The position numbers and the translations under genes are program-made. From positions 1 to 57,037 of the forward strand of contig CAMAXY010000012.1 in the NCBI GenBank assembly GCA_945862215.1: a DNA stretch of 57,037 nucleotides. Direction: 5' to 3'. This DNA is from Singulisphaera sp. GP187. Lineage in GTDB: Bacteria > Planctomycetota > Phycisphaerae > Phycisphaerales > SM1A02. The notes under the pieces were generated by a model. The model was not told where the DNA came from. It saw only the letters and a list, made by a program, of their open reading frames with translations, and made no database searches. This document shows, in pieces, positions 43,701 to 52,416 of this stretch (within the stretch, counting starts at the first letter, position 1; every line of letters starts with the position of its first letter).

Positions 43701-43958
43701 ACCGTTATTAGTGCTGTTGGATGCCATATAGATCATCCCTTCTGCACCGTTGATTTGTTGTTCGAGAGGCATTGTCACCGAGTTTGCAACGGTCAGCGCA
43801 TCTGCGCCGTTGTATGTTGCAGAAACTTGCACGGTCGGTGGCACGACATTGGGGAACTGCGAGATCGGTAGCACCACCATAGCGATCGTTCCCGCCATCG
43901 CGGTAATGATCGCGATGACGCTTGCGAAGATCGGACGGTGGATGAAGAATCGGACCAT
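40770..43958 (-). CDS. RND efflux pump inner-membrane transporter (HAE1, AcrB-like)
   Basis: A 1062-residue proton-driven exporter with the full AcrB layout: N-terminal MVRFFIHRPIFASVIAIITA, two large periplasmic loops, 12 membrane helices, and the proton-relay Asp pair in GLVVDDSIIVVENVYRQLE. VNSLTLSPALSALFLQ is another conserved helix. It expels drugs or toxic amphiphiles through the adaptor and outer-membrane channel encoded upstream. Length is normal for the family. The adaptor gene ends 27 bases before its start. The C-terminus is Ala/Pro-rich. Confidence 0.93.
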   Translation of the reverse strand: MVRFFIHRPIFASVIAIITAMAGTIAMVVLPISQFPNVVPPTVQVSATYNGADALTVANSVTMPLEQQINGAEGMIYMASNSTNNGQSNITVTFEVGYDLNIGAVDVLNRVQTATAQLPQQVQQLGVTITKQSSNLTLVVSLESTNDAYDSKFLSNYANIVVQPVLSRVDGVGTITIFGLLQYSMRVWLDPQRMAAMGITPPDVVKAVQDQNQQASLGSVGSSPTVGSPSFDLTLVTKGRLVSAEEFAAIVVRTGDNGAVVRISDIGRTELGAFQYDTTSSLNGKSTGTIGIYQLPSANAYAVVEAVKKQMNRLQPLFPPGIKWQVTYDSTAFVSASISDLIATLVEAGLLVLAVIFIFLQSWRATLIPMIAIPVSIIGTFAIMLAAGFTINTLTLLGLVLAIGLVVDDSIIVVENVYRQLEMGAENGTIAAEKAMKEVAGPIVATSSVLLAVFIPAALMPGITGQLYNQFALTIAFSIGLSMVNSLTLSPALSALFLQKPHKTTFKPFVMFNEGFEYCTGHYSRFVRLLAHHWWIIALTFVLGALGVVYLLERTPTAFIPNEDQGYFFVGVQLPSGASLERTEEVSAQVLKIVNEESSVVDVIQINGFNFLTGVATTNAGFIIVVLKPWDERDAITENARAIITRVFPKLVTIPQGGAFPFPPPPIPGLGTVAGWQLQLEDVNGIGYPALSAAANNLIAELEKRPEIAGVTTPFQAEVPIIKLSIDRTKVFSLGLDMGTVFQTIGETIGQSFINNYNQFDQVYNVMIQADAESRMKLSDVFKLYVRNKDGGMVPVSAFTSYAFEVGTDNATRYNMYNTIQLNGSTGPGYGSGDSIRALEEVAAATLPDGITYEWTGTTYQQIESGAYAPFIFAMAICAVFLLLAALYESWVLPLNVLLAVTFAILGALILMHIRGKALDVYAQIGLVMLVGLAAKNAILIVEFAKARYDAGESIIDAAVNASHQRLRPILMTAIAFMLGVLPLTIATGAGANSRQSIGTTVLGGMIGSATMDQLVVPVFFVMILSVTARFGPKRPSPIAASAAHEAAAAGDPPPTPPAASH

Positions 43959-43985
43959 GTGTGAATTTCGTGGAGTGAGATCGAG

Positions 43986-45140
43986 TTATTTTGTTTGAGG
44001 AGCAGGAGCAGGCGTAGTTGCAGGCGCTGGCGCAGGCGTTGCATTGGTGGTGTCAATGATCTTCGTCCCCGTTTTCAATCGTTGGATTCCTTCAACCACG
44101 ATTCGGTCTCCAACCTGCGGTCCACTTGTAAGTGCCACCATGGAGCCAGCCTTTTTCAAGACTTTGATCTGCACACTTTCGACCGTGTTGTCGGCTTTGA
44201 CTCGCCAGACATAGAGATCAGCTTCTCGAGCGAAGACCGCTTGTTCAGGGACGACGAGTACGTTTGGTTGCGCTCCCAGATCGACTTCAACATCGGCATA
44301 AACTCCTGGTCGGAAAATCAGATTTGGGTTGTCGAATTCAACGCGCAACATGAGTGTTGAGGTTGAAGTCGAAACTTGATTGTCGGCGAAGACAATCTTG
44401 CCAATTGCTGAAATAGATTCCGCTCCGTCGAAAGTGACTGAGGCTTGCAAAGTACCTTTCGCCATGAGAGCAGCGTATTTTGGCCACTCAGTCGCAGATG
44501 GGCTGAACTGTGCCCAGAGTGGATCGATCTGCACTAATGAATTGAGATTTGTGGTGTTTGGATTTCCAACCACTGCACCCTCGAAAAAATGACTTGCCCC
44601 AAGGAGTCCGACGAATGGACTGGACATTGTGCAATACGAAAGATTGATCTTTGCAGTCAGCACATTCGCATCGGCGGTCAAGACCTGCCCTTCGGCGACT
44701 TCGAAGTTTGCAACGAGTTTGTCAAAGTCCTGCTGACTGATGGCGCTACTTACTACGAGCGGCGCATTGCGGTCCATTTCTTTCTTGGCATAATCGCGCT
44801 GGGCGATTGCTTGAACAAGCGATCCTTCCGATGCAGCGAGAGATGCTTCAAATGGTTTTGGATCGATGCGATAAATCACTTGGCCTGGCTTCGTTGCCGA
44901 ACCATCCGCGACTTCTTGCTTGAGCAGGAATCCTTCGACTCTTGCATCGATTTCAATGGAACGCGGAGATGCGACAATTCCAGGATAGGACTGTTTCAGC
45001 GGAATCGTTTCGGCACAAACCAGAGCCGTTGTCACGGAAATGACTGTCGGTCGCACAGGTGCTGCCGGTGGTTTTGCGCAAGACAAAAGAAGCGTCGATG
45101 CGATCAAGAATGAAGCGATAGATAATCGAATAGATGTCAT
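43986..45140 (-). CDS. RND efflux periplasmic adaptor (AcrA-like lipoprotein)
   Basis: A 384-residue membrane-fusion protein. Lipobox LLLSCAK near residue 21 precedes the lipoyl-like YPGIVASPRSIEIDARVEGF, an alpha-hairpin (about 105-165), a beta-barrel (TMSSPFVGLLGASHF) and a Pro/Ala-rich tail. It bridges the AcrB-like pump and the channel. Its ATG at 45140 overlaps the channel gene stop by four bases. Confidence 0.9.
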   Translation of the reverse strand: MTSIRLSIASFLIASTLLLSCAKPPAAPVRPTVISVTTALVCAETIPLKQSYPGIVASPRSIEIDARVEGFLLKQEVADGSATKPGQVIYRIDPKPFEASLAASEGSLVQAIAQRDYAKKEMDRNAPLVVSSAISQQDFDKLVANFEVAEGQVLTADANVLTAKINLSYCTMSSPFVGLLGASHFFEGAVVGNPNTTNLNSLVQIDPLWAQFSPSATEWPKYAALMAKGTLQASVTFDGAESISAIGKIVFADNQVSTSTSTLMLRVEFDNPNLIFRPGVYADVEVDLGAQPNVLVVPEQAVFAREADLYVWRVKADNTVESVQIKVLKKAGSMVALTSGPQVGDRIVVEGIQRLKTGTKIIDTTNATPAPAPATTPAPAPQTK

Positions 45141-46633
45141 GATGGGTCCTTCATTGCCGCGGATCTTTCTGCTGCCTTATTGACTGCGCCATCTTCCCAT
45201 CCGCCGCCAAGAGCGCGATAGAGACTGACGGTGTTCTGTGCAACGGAGCCTTGGCTGTCTGCGAGTTGCTTTTGTGTATTCAAAAGTTCGTTTTGAACTC
45301 GAATCAAAGTGTCAAGATTCGTTCGTCCTGCTTTGAATTGCAGATTCGCAAGGTTGTATGTTTCCTGCGCGCTTTTTTCGGCAGTGGTGTACAGCGCCTC
45401 GGATCGCTTCGCATGAACGAGCAAACTGATCGAAGTCTCGACGTCACGCATGGCACCAAGCACGGTGTCGCGATAACCCGCAAGAGCGACCTGAGCTTGG
45501 CCTTTGCTTTGTGCGATCATCGAATTGACATAGCCACCTTGAAAGATGAGCCAAGAAATCGATGGGCCAAATCCATACGACGCATTATTGCTATCGCCGA
45601 GTCCTGTGAATTGGTTCGATGCAAGATAGAAATTTCCAGAGAGCGAAAAGATGGGTAAATTGAGGGCTTCTTGCGCACCAATGTTGGCTACTGCAGCGGC
45701 AACTAATCGTTCGCTGCTTCGAACATCGGGTCGCCTTCTCAGCAGTTCGGCGGGGATTCCAATGCCAATTTCTTCATTCATCTGCGGAAGTGGGGCGGGT
45801 TCTCCAAGCAACATGGTCATCGGTCCCGAAGTAGTTCCGCACAACTGCGCAAGCGAAAAGATCGCAGCATCGAGATCGCCTTCGATTGCAGGAATGGTGG
45901 CAGCGACAATATCGAGATCCGTTTGTGCTTGATTCACATCGAGCAGGGTGTTGGTTCCAGCCTTGAACTTGTCTTTCACAAGATCAAGAGTCGTCTTGTA
46001 GTTCTTCACTGAACTCCGCAGAATGGATAATTGCAACTGCAGAGTTCGCACATTCATATATGTCGTTCCGACTTGCGAACGAATAGAAATGAGCACTCCG
46101 CGCAAGTCTTCGACACTCGATTCTAAAGTTGCCTTTGCTCCTTCGACCATTCTTGCAATACGGCCCCACACATCGATTTCCCAGCTTGCCATCGCAGCGC
46201 CACCGATCCAAAGGTCATATGGAGATGTCTGGACCCCTTGCGCTGCGAGCAGGGAAATATTCGTTTTGTTTCGCGAATATTCCATCGCTGTCTGGATCGT
46301 CGGCCAGAATTGACTTTCAGAAACACCAAGCACTGCGAGCGAAACTCGAACATTCGCAAGCGACTTTTCGATCGTGGCATTCGATTCCTGCGCTTGAACA
46401 ATCAGCTGATCCAGAACAGGATCTTGAAAGCGTTTCCACCACTCAAGAAGGTTTGGCTCGGCGGTAGTGATTGGACCTTCAACAGGGGGCGTCCACAAAT
46501 CAGCTTGAAGAACTTGTGGTTTTTCATAATTGGGGCCCACTTTGCACGCAGCCGTCACCAACACTGCGGCCATCGCCAAAATTGCGCCAAATCGAATGAC
46601 ATTTTTTCCTTGGCGCATTGGGTTGAGAAGCAT
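45137..46633 (-). CDS. Outer-membrane efflux channel lipoprotein (OprM/NodT-like)
   Basis: A 498-residue TolC-family protein. Lipobox LVTAACKVGPNYEKP near residue 30 is followed by the two OEP repeats, with WWKRFQDPVLDQLIVQAQ, NLPIFSLSGNFYL, GIPAELLRRRPDVRSSER and FKAGRTNLDTLIRVQNELL. It forms the outer-membrane exit for the pump. It is the first gene of this operon, in the order channel, adaptor, pump. The start at 46633 has no clear ribosome binding site, and the ATG at 46618 is an alternative. Confidence 0.9.
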   Translation of the reverse strand: MLLNPMRQGKNVIRFGAILAMAAVLVTAACKVGPNYEKPQVLQADLWTPPVEGPITTAEPNLLEWWKRFQDPVLDQLIVQAQESNATIEKSLANVRVSLAVLGVSESQFWPTIQTAMEYSRNKTNISLLAAQGVQTSPYDLWIGGAAMASWEIDVWGRIARMVEGAKATLESSVEDLRGVLISIRSQVGTTYMNVRTLQLQLSILRSSVKNYKTTLDLVKDKFKAGTNTLLDVNQAQTDLDIVAATIPAIEGDLDAAIFSLAQLCGTTSGPMTMLLGEPAPLPQMNEEIGIGIPAELLRRRPDVRSSERLVAAAVANIGAQEALNLPIFSLSGNFYLASNQFTGLGDSNNASYGFGPSISWLIFQGGYVNSMIAQSKGQAQVALAGYRDTVLGAMRDVETSISLLVHAKRSEALYTTAEKSAQETYNLANLQFKAGRTNLDTLIRVQNELLNTQKQLADSQGSVAQNTVSLYRALGGGWEDGAVNKAAERSAAMKDPS

Positions 46634-46673
46634 ACCGCAATGCCGTCAAGTTTTTTCGGAGCAACTGCAGGTG

Positions 46674-47303
46674 TCAGGATGCGTTGCAGGCCTTCACAAC
46701 AACCGCAATCCAATCGGTGAAACTCTTTTCGAGACTTCCCCAGACGGACATTTTTTCGGTTGAGAATCGACTGGTGTTCTCAGCGTCCGCATATTCAAAG
46801 AGCGGAATTCCTGTCGCACCATCCGCAACTTCGATTGCGATTTCGCCAAATCCATACCCCATTCCGCCCATTTGAGTCTGCGGAGCAATATTCAGCGCAG
46901 GTGCATTTGGTTCTGCTTTCACGAGTTGAACTCGAACAACCAATGTGTTTGGTCCAGCGCTTTCTGCACGCGTATATTTTTTTGTCATTTCCTTTTCCAG
47001 ATCAGCTTTAAACTTCATGACCATTTGTGGAAGCTCTGCAGTCTGTTCAACGTTCTTGCCATTCATAACTGCAGGTCCAATTGAGACTGGTGCAACATAG
47101 ACAGATGTGTACTTCGACCAATCCGTTTTGGGCGCAACATATTGCCAAGTGTCATCGCTTTGCTTCTTCATCAAATTCGGCTTCGATAAGAAACCCATTG
47201 GTGGACTTTTGATTGCGTTTTTGCTGCAGGCGGTCAGGCCCGTTATGCCCGCAACAAGAGAAGTGACAGTCAAAAGTGCGACGAATAATTTCTGATTCTT
47301 CAT
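46674..47303 (-). CDS. DUF3313-like lipoprotein
   Basis: A 209-residue lipoprotein with lipobox GITGLTACSK near residue 26. The body (KTDWSKYTSVYVAPVSIGPA, LEKEMTKKYTRAESAGPNTL, VVRVQLVKAEPNA, IAIEVADGATGIPLFEYADA) fits the DUF3313 pattern. Function is unknown. It ends about 40 bases upstream of the efflux channel gene and may be co-transcribed with the pump. The start at 47303 is chosen over the ATG six codons upstream because it begins a regular signal peptide. Confidence 0.7.
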   Translation of the reverse strand: MKNQKLFVALLTVTSLVAGITGLTACSKNAIKSPPMGFLSKPNLMKKQSDDTWQYVAPKTDWSKYTSVYVAPVSIGPAVMNGKNVEQTAELPQMVMKFKADLEKEMTKKYTRAESAGPNTLVVRVQLVKAEPNAPALNIAPQTQMGGMGYGFGEIAIEVADGATGIPLFEYADAENTSRFSTEKMSVWGSLEKSFTDWIAVVVKACNAS

Positions 47304-47363
47304 GCGTCGAGTGTCGTTCAATCTCGCGCTTCAGTCAAGCGATTCAAAGTCAAGCGACTCAAA

Positions 47364-49430
47364 TCAGTTGCAAGTTCCCCAAGTGCTCAACAAGGTGGTG
47401 AGATCGGAACCATCTACGGTCCCACTGTTGTTGAAGTCAGCCGTTCCAGCGCTTCCCCATTGTCCAAGCAGAATGCTCAAATCCAATCCATCCACACTGT
47501 GATCATTGTTGATATCACCACCGCACAAGGTGACTCCCCAGAGTTCCTTTGCAAATTGGAATGCCTCAGGGCCAGTCTTGTCGCCGATGACGCGCGATGG
47601 AATGTCGTCAAATGGCGGATGAATTCCACCCCAAATACGGCTGAGAGCGCTTTGATCCGCGGCGTCGTAATAGCTTGCAAATTGCAATGTCACATTGGTG
47701 CTTGGTCCATCTTCGAAGACGAGATATTGATTTTGTGTTGCGGTGAATATTCCCAAGCCACCTGGGAAGTATTTACTGCCTGTAAGAAGTTCGAGCACAT
47801 GTGCGGCGGATCTGCTGAATGAGCTGTGGCCTGATGTGTATCCCGCAAATGGCGGAGTGACGAATGTTGGTCGTTGATATGGCCACCACTGCTTGCCCAA
47901 GATCCATCCAACACCCGCAACATCCGTCTGTGGATTGTTGATTGAGTATGGACCGCGCCAGGCTTTGATTGCGATCGAATCTTCATTGCCTTCAAGGTGT
48001 TCATGTCGCTGACCGGGCGCTGTGGTCTCAGCCGTGATCAACTCGATTTCATTTGGGATGAGATGAATTCCTTCAGCATTAAAATTCGCACCCGAAGGAT
48101 CCGAGCATTGACCTTTTCCACACATCCAGCGAATGGCTGAGATCGGGCGCGAGGTGTCATACCAACCCTTCGTTCCCCAAACGCTGATCGCCGTGTCGTG
48201 CATCGCACCACCGAGAGCGAGGTACGCCTTCACGTCATATTCAAGTGGATCAAGTTCGGCACCAACTCCGCCCATACGACGGTTTGAAAGCGGATGATCT
48301 CGCACATAATTCAAAATCGTGAACCAATGTCCTGGTGGTGTTTCCGAAGTGGGACCGTCTGCCCAAAACTCTGCGAGCACACGGGCATAGTCGCCGCGTT
48401 TGACCATATTCGCAGTGTATGGTTGGCCAGTCACTGGATTGACGGTGTAACCAGTTCCCGCATCTCCACCTTCGTTGTATTTGTAATAAGACTCATAATT
48501 CCAATCAGTCGGCGCAGTGATATTTCCCATGCTTTTAGGAGAAATATCCCAAGTCACTCCGTCGCTTGGGTCCAGATGGCTTGACCAGACTGCAACCATT
48601 TCGTGCCCGCGTCTCCAAAGATTGTCGCCAACGCCTCCGAGTGTTGGTGGCGAGCCAGGATCGTTATAGACGGGCCATGTTTTGTTGTCGCGAACATAAT
48701 CGGTTCGATCAGCAGAAGTCATCGCAAACGGCGTGACGTTTCCCCATTCGGCTGAGAGGAAAGGTGGGAATCCACCAGGAACAACTTGGCCACTTTGGTC
48801 AACAAAATATGTCAGCGACAATGGCTGATATCTGCGCACATCAACGACTGTTGGATTGCCGAGCAAGGTCACAACAAGTGGGGGATTGATCGGTTGGTAG
48901 TACTGATTTACATAACTGTTGATCTGGTTGGAATTGTCTGCGAGGCCGAAGGTGATCAGCGCTTGTGCAATCCGATTTCCAATTGCAGCTGGCGAGTCTC
49001 CGACGATGCTTGTGTTTGTTGTGTCATATCCCAATTGCGCCATCAACGATCGATACTGTGGTGACATCGTCGCAAAGCCAGGACTTGTTGCGAATCGATT
49101 GAGCAGCATCCGATATGCGGCAAAGCTGATTGTCTCGCGGCGCGCTACTTCGATATCCACGGCCGTGTGATGTTCATTGAAGATCCAAGGAGTTGCTTGC
49201 GCGTCATATGTCGCCCAACCATTCCACATTGCCACGCTGATGTGGCAGAGATTTCGAGCGTGGAGAGTTGGGCGTGCGAAATCCAGTCGAATGGATTGCA
49301 AGAGAATTTCATTCCATTGGCGCGCGACAGATTGATCTTGGGCCGTTGCAGCATGAGTCACAGAAAGAGTGATCACGATGGCGCTGAGCAGTCGCAGGAA
49401 GGAAATTTTCAAGTGCAATCGAGAACGCAT
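47364..49430 (-). CDS. Secreted vanadium haloperoxidase-like protein with dockerin type I tail
   Basis: A 688-residue exported protein of the vanadium-dependent haloperoxidase/PAP2 superfamily. Signature residues are visible: Arg in YDTSRPISAIRW, the PSGH-like FAGYTSGHSSFSRS, and SRIWGGIHPPFDD with the His and Asp. A signal peptide (LLSAIVITLSVTHAATAQ) places it outside the cell. A dockerin pair (GGDINNDHSVDGLDLSILLG and DFNNSGTVDGSDLTTLLSTW) closes the protein. It may oxidise halides or act as a phosphatase; sequence alone does not decide. The ATG at 49430 is used; the longer frame adds a charged segment before the signal. The divergent aguB starts 180 bases away. Confidence 0.8.
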   Translation of the reverse strand: MRSRLHLKISFLRLLSAIVITLSVTHAATAQDQSVARQWNEILLQSIRLDFARPTLHARNLCHISVAMWNGWATYDAQATPWIFNEHHTAVDIEVARRETISFAAYRMLLNRFATSPGFATMSPQYRSLMAQLGYDTTNTSIVGDSPAAIGNRIAQALITFGLADNSNQINSYVNQYYQPINPPLVVTLLGNPTVVDVRRYQPLSLTYFVDQSGQVVPGGFPPFLSAEWGNVTPFAMTSADRTDYVRDNKTWPVYNDPGSPPTLGGVGDNLWRRGHEMVAVWSSHLDPSDGVTWDISPKSMGNITAPTDWNYESYYKYNEGGDAGTGYTVNPVTGQPYTANMVKRGDYARVLAEFWADGPTSETPPGHWFTILNYVRDHPLSNRRMGGVGAELDPLEYDVKAYLALGGAMHDTAISVWGTKGWYDTSRPISAIRWMCGKGQCSDPSGANFNAEGIHLIPNEIELITAETTAPGQRHEHLEGNEDSIAIKAWRGPYSINNPQTDVAGVGWILGKQWWPYQRPTFVTPPFAGYTSGHSSFSRSAAHVLELLTGSKYFPGGLGIFTATQNQYLVFEDGPSTNVTLQFASYYDAADQSALSRIWGGIHPPFDDIPSRVIGDKTGPEAFQFAKELWGVTLCGGDINNDHSVDGLDLSILLGQWGSAGTADFNNSGTVDGSDLTTLLSTWGTCN

Positions 49431-49609
49431 TTTGAACTTACTTTTCAACCTCCATTTTCTAACATAACGCCAATTTGGGGATTTGCCAAAATCGATGAAC
49501 ATTTTGTGAATTATTTAGATTTGAGGATTGGGGATTGTCCCAGTGACCCCGTTTGGACCTTGCTTGCAGACCAAAGTCGACTATGGGCTCTATATAGACT
49601 GCCCAAATC

Positions 49610-50506
49610 ATGGATCAAAGCCCCCACTCTTCTGGAACTGTCACGCTTGGACTTCTTCAACACGCAAGCCCTGTTGGCGCATCGAAAGCTGAAATGCTTG
49701 AACGAGTTGCAGTCCTTGCGCGCGAGGCTGTCGCCAAAGGTGCTCAAGTCATCGCGACTCAAGAACTTTTTGTCTCGCATTATTTTTGCCAACAGGAAGA
49801 CCCTGCGCTGATGGATCTTGCCGAGGCGATTCCAGATGGAGCGACCTGCACATTCATACGTTCACTTGCGCGAGAATTGAAAGTTGAGATCACAGCGAGC
49901 TTGTACGAGCGGCGATCGGCGGGTGTCTATCACAACACGAGCGTGTACATCTCTGCGGCGGGAGATGTGATGGGGCGTTATCGCAAGATGCATATTCCAG
50001 ATGATCCTCGCTTCAGCGAAAAGTTTTATTTCACGCCTGGAGATTTGGATTGGCAAGTTGTTCAAGGAACGCACGCGAAAGCGGGAATGCTTGTCTGTTG
50101 GGATCAGTGGTATCCCGAAGCTGCGCGACTGACTGCACTCAAGGGCGCAGAGATTCTTTTCTACCCAACTGCAATCGGTTGGTATCACGGCGAAACTGAA
50201 ACGGATATGCGCAATCAGCGAGAGGCGTGGATCACAATGCACCGTGCTCATGCAATTGCAAATGGTGTCTATGTCGCTGCGATCAATCGCATCGGAGACG
50301 AGAAAGACCTGAAATTCTGGGGAACAAGCATTGTGTGTGATCCAAGCGGGCAAGTCATCGCAGAAGCGCCAATCGATCAACCCGCCGTGTTGATCGTGCC
50401 GTGTGACTTGTCGAAAATTGAAGCGCAGCGACGCGGCTGGCCGTTCTTACGTGATCGACGTATCGACGCATATGGCGGCATCACTCGCAGAATGATTGAC
50501 GAGTGA
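49610..50506 (+). CDS. aguB: N-carbamoylputrescine amidase
   Basis: A 298-residue nitrilase-superfamily enzyme that hydrolyses N-carbamoylputrescine to putrescine, CO2 and ammonia. The catalytic triad is Glu52 (IATQELFVS), Lys126 (GRYRKMHIPDDP) and Cys163 (GMLVCWDQWYPEAAR). The C-terminal GWPFLRDRRIDAYGG is typical of AguB. It is directly followed by the agmatine deiminase gene, which makes its substrate. Cytosolic. Confidence 0.92.
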   Translation: MDQSPHSSGTVTLGLLQHASPVGASKAEMLERVAVLAREAVAKGAQVIATQELFVSHYFCQQEDPALMDLAEAIPDGATCTFIRSLARELKVEITASLYERRSAGVYHNTSVYISAAGDVMGRYRKMHIPDDPRFSEKFYFTPGDLDWQVVQGTHAKAGMLVCWDQWYPEAARLTALKGAEILFYPTAIGWYHGETETDMRNQREAWITMHRAHAIANGVYVAAINRIGDEKDLKFWGTSIVCDPSGQVIAEAPIDQPAVLIVPCDLSKIEAQRRGWPFLRDRRIDAYGGITRRMIDE

Positions 50507-50526
50507 TCGCGAAGGATGTCCCGACT

Positions 50527-51549
50527 ATGAAATCAAATCCGATAGAGGGTGAAGTTCGATTGGAAGGCTCTGCGACAGAGCAGGGATTTCGTATGCCTGC
50601 AGAATGGGAAGAGCAAACCTGCGTGTGGTTAGTTCATCCGCACAATCATGAAACATGGCCAGGTTGCTTGGATGAAGCCAAGCGCGAGTGGGAAGCATGG
50701 CGCGCGAAGTTGTCGAAAGTTGTTGAAGTTCGTGAAGCTGGTGAGTGTGGCATTCCCACGAACGACAGTTGGATTCGCGACTTCGGTCCAATCTTTGTAT
50801 CGCACCCAACGCGCGGTATCGCTGGACATTCGTTTCGCTTCAATGGATGGGGTGACAAGTACGAACCACGCGTGCTCGATGATGCAGTTCCCAGCGCGAT
50901 TTCTCGACGGTGTCATATGCCGATGTGGCATCATGATTTCGTGCTCGAAGGTGGATCGATTGATGTCAATGGAACCGGCACGGTCTTGACGACGAGTCAA
51001 TGCCTCGAGAGTCAAAACCGAAATCCGCACGCAGCACAAGAGAGAATCGAATCGACATTGCGCGAAGCGCTCGGAGTGACAAATATCGTTTGGATTCCAG
51101 GCGGTATCAAAGGCGATGACACCGATGGTCACATTGACGATATCGCAAGATTCGTTTCACGCGACACGATCGTTGCGCTGCGTGCGCCAGTGGGTCATCC
51201 AGATTATGAGGTCTTGGAAGAGAACTGGGAAGTCTTGCAGGCCGCACGCGACGAGCGTGGAGAGCGATTTCAGATTGTTGCGCTCCCCGTTCCCAATCCG
51301 ATTGAATATGAATATCCCGCGGATCGATTTGGTCCAGGAGGTCGCAGCATGATTCCCGCAAGTCATGCGAATTTCTTGCTCTCCAACGGAACAGCATTCG
51401 TTCCAATTTTCAATTCGGGCAGCGATGACAAAGCGCTCGAAATTCTCGCGAAGTTGTTGCCAGGTTGGAAGATCGAAGGCGTGATGGCACGGAATCTTGT
51501 CGTCGGTTTGGGAAGCCTGCACTGCTTGAGTTGTCACCAACCGAAGTGA
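50527..51549 (+). CDS. aguA: Agmatine deiminase
   Basis: A 340-residue enzyme of the guanidino-group-modifying superfamily converting agmatine to N-carbamoylputrescine. NDSWIRDFGPIFV, FVLEGGSIDVNGTGTVLTTS, IKGDDTDGHIDDIARFV and the C-terminal nucleophile Cys333 in GLGSLHCLSCHQP are present. The ATG at 50527 has AAGGA ten bases upstream. A GTG at 50503 in frame overlaps the aguB stop (GTGA) and would add eight residues. With aguB it completes agmatine to putrescine; no arginine decarboxylase is in the window. Confidence 0.9.
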   Translation: MKSNPIEGEVRLEGSATEQGFRMPAEWEEQTCVWLVHPHNHETWPGCLDEAKREWEAWRAKLSKVVEVREAGECGIPTNDSWIRDFGPIFVSHPTRGIAGHSFRFNGWGDKYEPRVLDDAVPSAISRRCHMPMWHHDFVLEGGSIDVNGTGTVLTTSQCLESQNRNPHAAQERIESTLREALGVTNIVWIPGGIKGDDTDGHIDDIARFVSRDTIVALRAPVGHPDYEVLEENWEVLQAARDERGERFQIVALPVPNPIEYEYPADRFGPGGRSMIPASHANFLLSNGTAFVPIFNSGSDDKALEILAKLLPGWKIEGVMARNLVVGLGSLHCLSCHQPK

Positions 51550-51612
51550 TGGTTGGCAACTTCCCAGATCTGAAGGCACAGTTTTCGGCGTGGCTGCACG
51601 CCAATCAATCGT

Positions 51613-52416
51613 TCATTTTTTTGGCTTGAACATACGGAAGAGCCGCGTCATCGGATCATAAAACTCATCGACGACGCGTTCCTTCATCGGGATGATCGCG
51701 TTGTCGGTGATGCCGATGTGTTCAGGGCAAACTTTCGTGCAGCATTTGGTGATGTTGCAATAACCGATGCCGTCGTTGTTCTTCAGATCCGCGATGCGAT
51801 CTTCGGTATCGAGCGGATGCATCTCCAGCGCAGCGGTGTACATCAAGAAGCGGGGGCCAATGAACTCGTCATGCTTGTGATGATCACGCAACACATGGCA
51901 AACATCTTGGCAGAGAAAACACTCGATGCACTTTCGGAATTCTTGTACGCGATCAACGTCTTCTTGCATCATTGTCCACGATCCGTCGGCGTTATCTGGT
52001 TTTCGTGGCTTGAATGGTTTGATCTTCTTCTTGACGCGGAAGTTCCAACTGACATCGGTCACAAGATCTCGAATCGACGGAAATGATCGCAGCGGCTCGA
52101 CGGTCACGGGTTGCCCCACCGGCAGAGTCTCCATTCGTGTCATGCACATCAACTTTGGTTGGCCGTTGATTTCAGCAGAGCACGATCCGCATTTTCCAGC
52201 CTTGCAATTCCAACGAACTGCAAGGTCGTTTGCCTGTTCAGCTTGAATGCGATGCACGCAGTCAAGCACCACCATGCCTTCGGAAACTACGACTGGATAT
52301 GTTTGAAAAGCTCCACCGGTACTGTCGCCGCGCCAGATGCGAAATTGCACGGTGGTCGATGCTTCTTGAGAATGTGGATTTGAAGGTGCCGTGGGCATGT
52401 TTGTCGTGCTCGTCAT
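51613..52416 (-). CDS. sdhB: Succinate dehydrogenase iron-sulfur subunit
   Basis: A 267-residue subunit carrying three clusters: [2Fe-2S] by WNCKAGKCGSCSAEINGQ and a following Cys, [4Fe-4S] by CIECFLCQDVC, and [3Fe-4S] by CNITKCCTKVCP. It passes electrons from the flavoprotein to the membrane anchor. The ATG at 52416 overlaps the sdhA stop by four bases; the long frame upstream is inside sdhA and not part of this protein. The C-terminus is basic. Confidence 0.92.
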   Translation of the reverse strand: MTSTTNMPTAPSNPHSQEASTTVQFRIWRGDSTGGAFQTYPVVVSEGMVVLDCVHRIQAEQANDLAVRWNCKAGKCGSCSAEINGQPKLMCMTRMETLPVGQPVTVEPLRSFPSIRDLVTDVSWNFRVKKKIKPFKPRKPDNADGSWTMMQEDVDRVQEFRKCIECFLCQDVCHVLRDHHKHDEFIGPRFLMYTAALEMHPLDTEDRIADLKNNDGIGYCNITKCCTKVCPEHIGITDNAIIPMKERVVDEFYDPMTRLFRMFKPKK

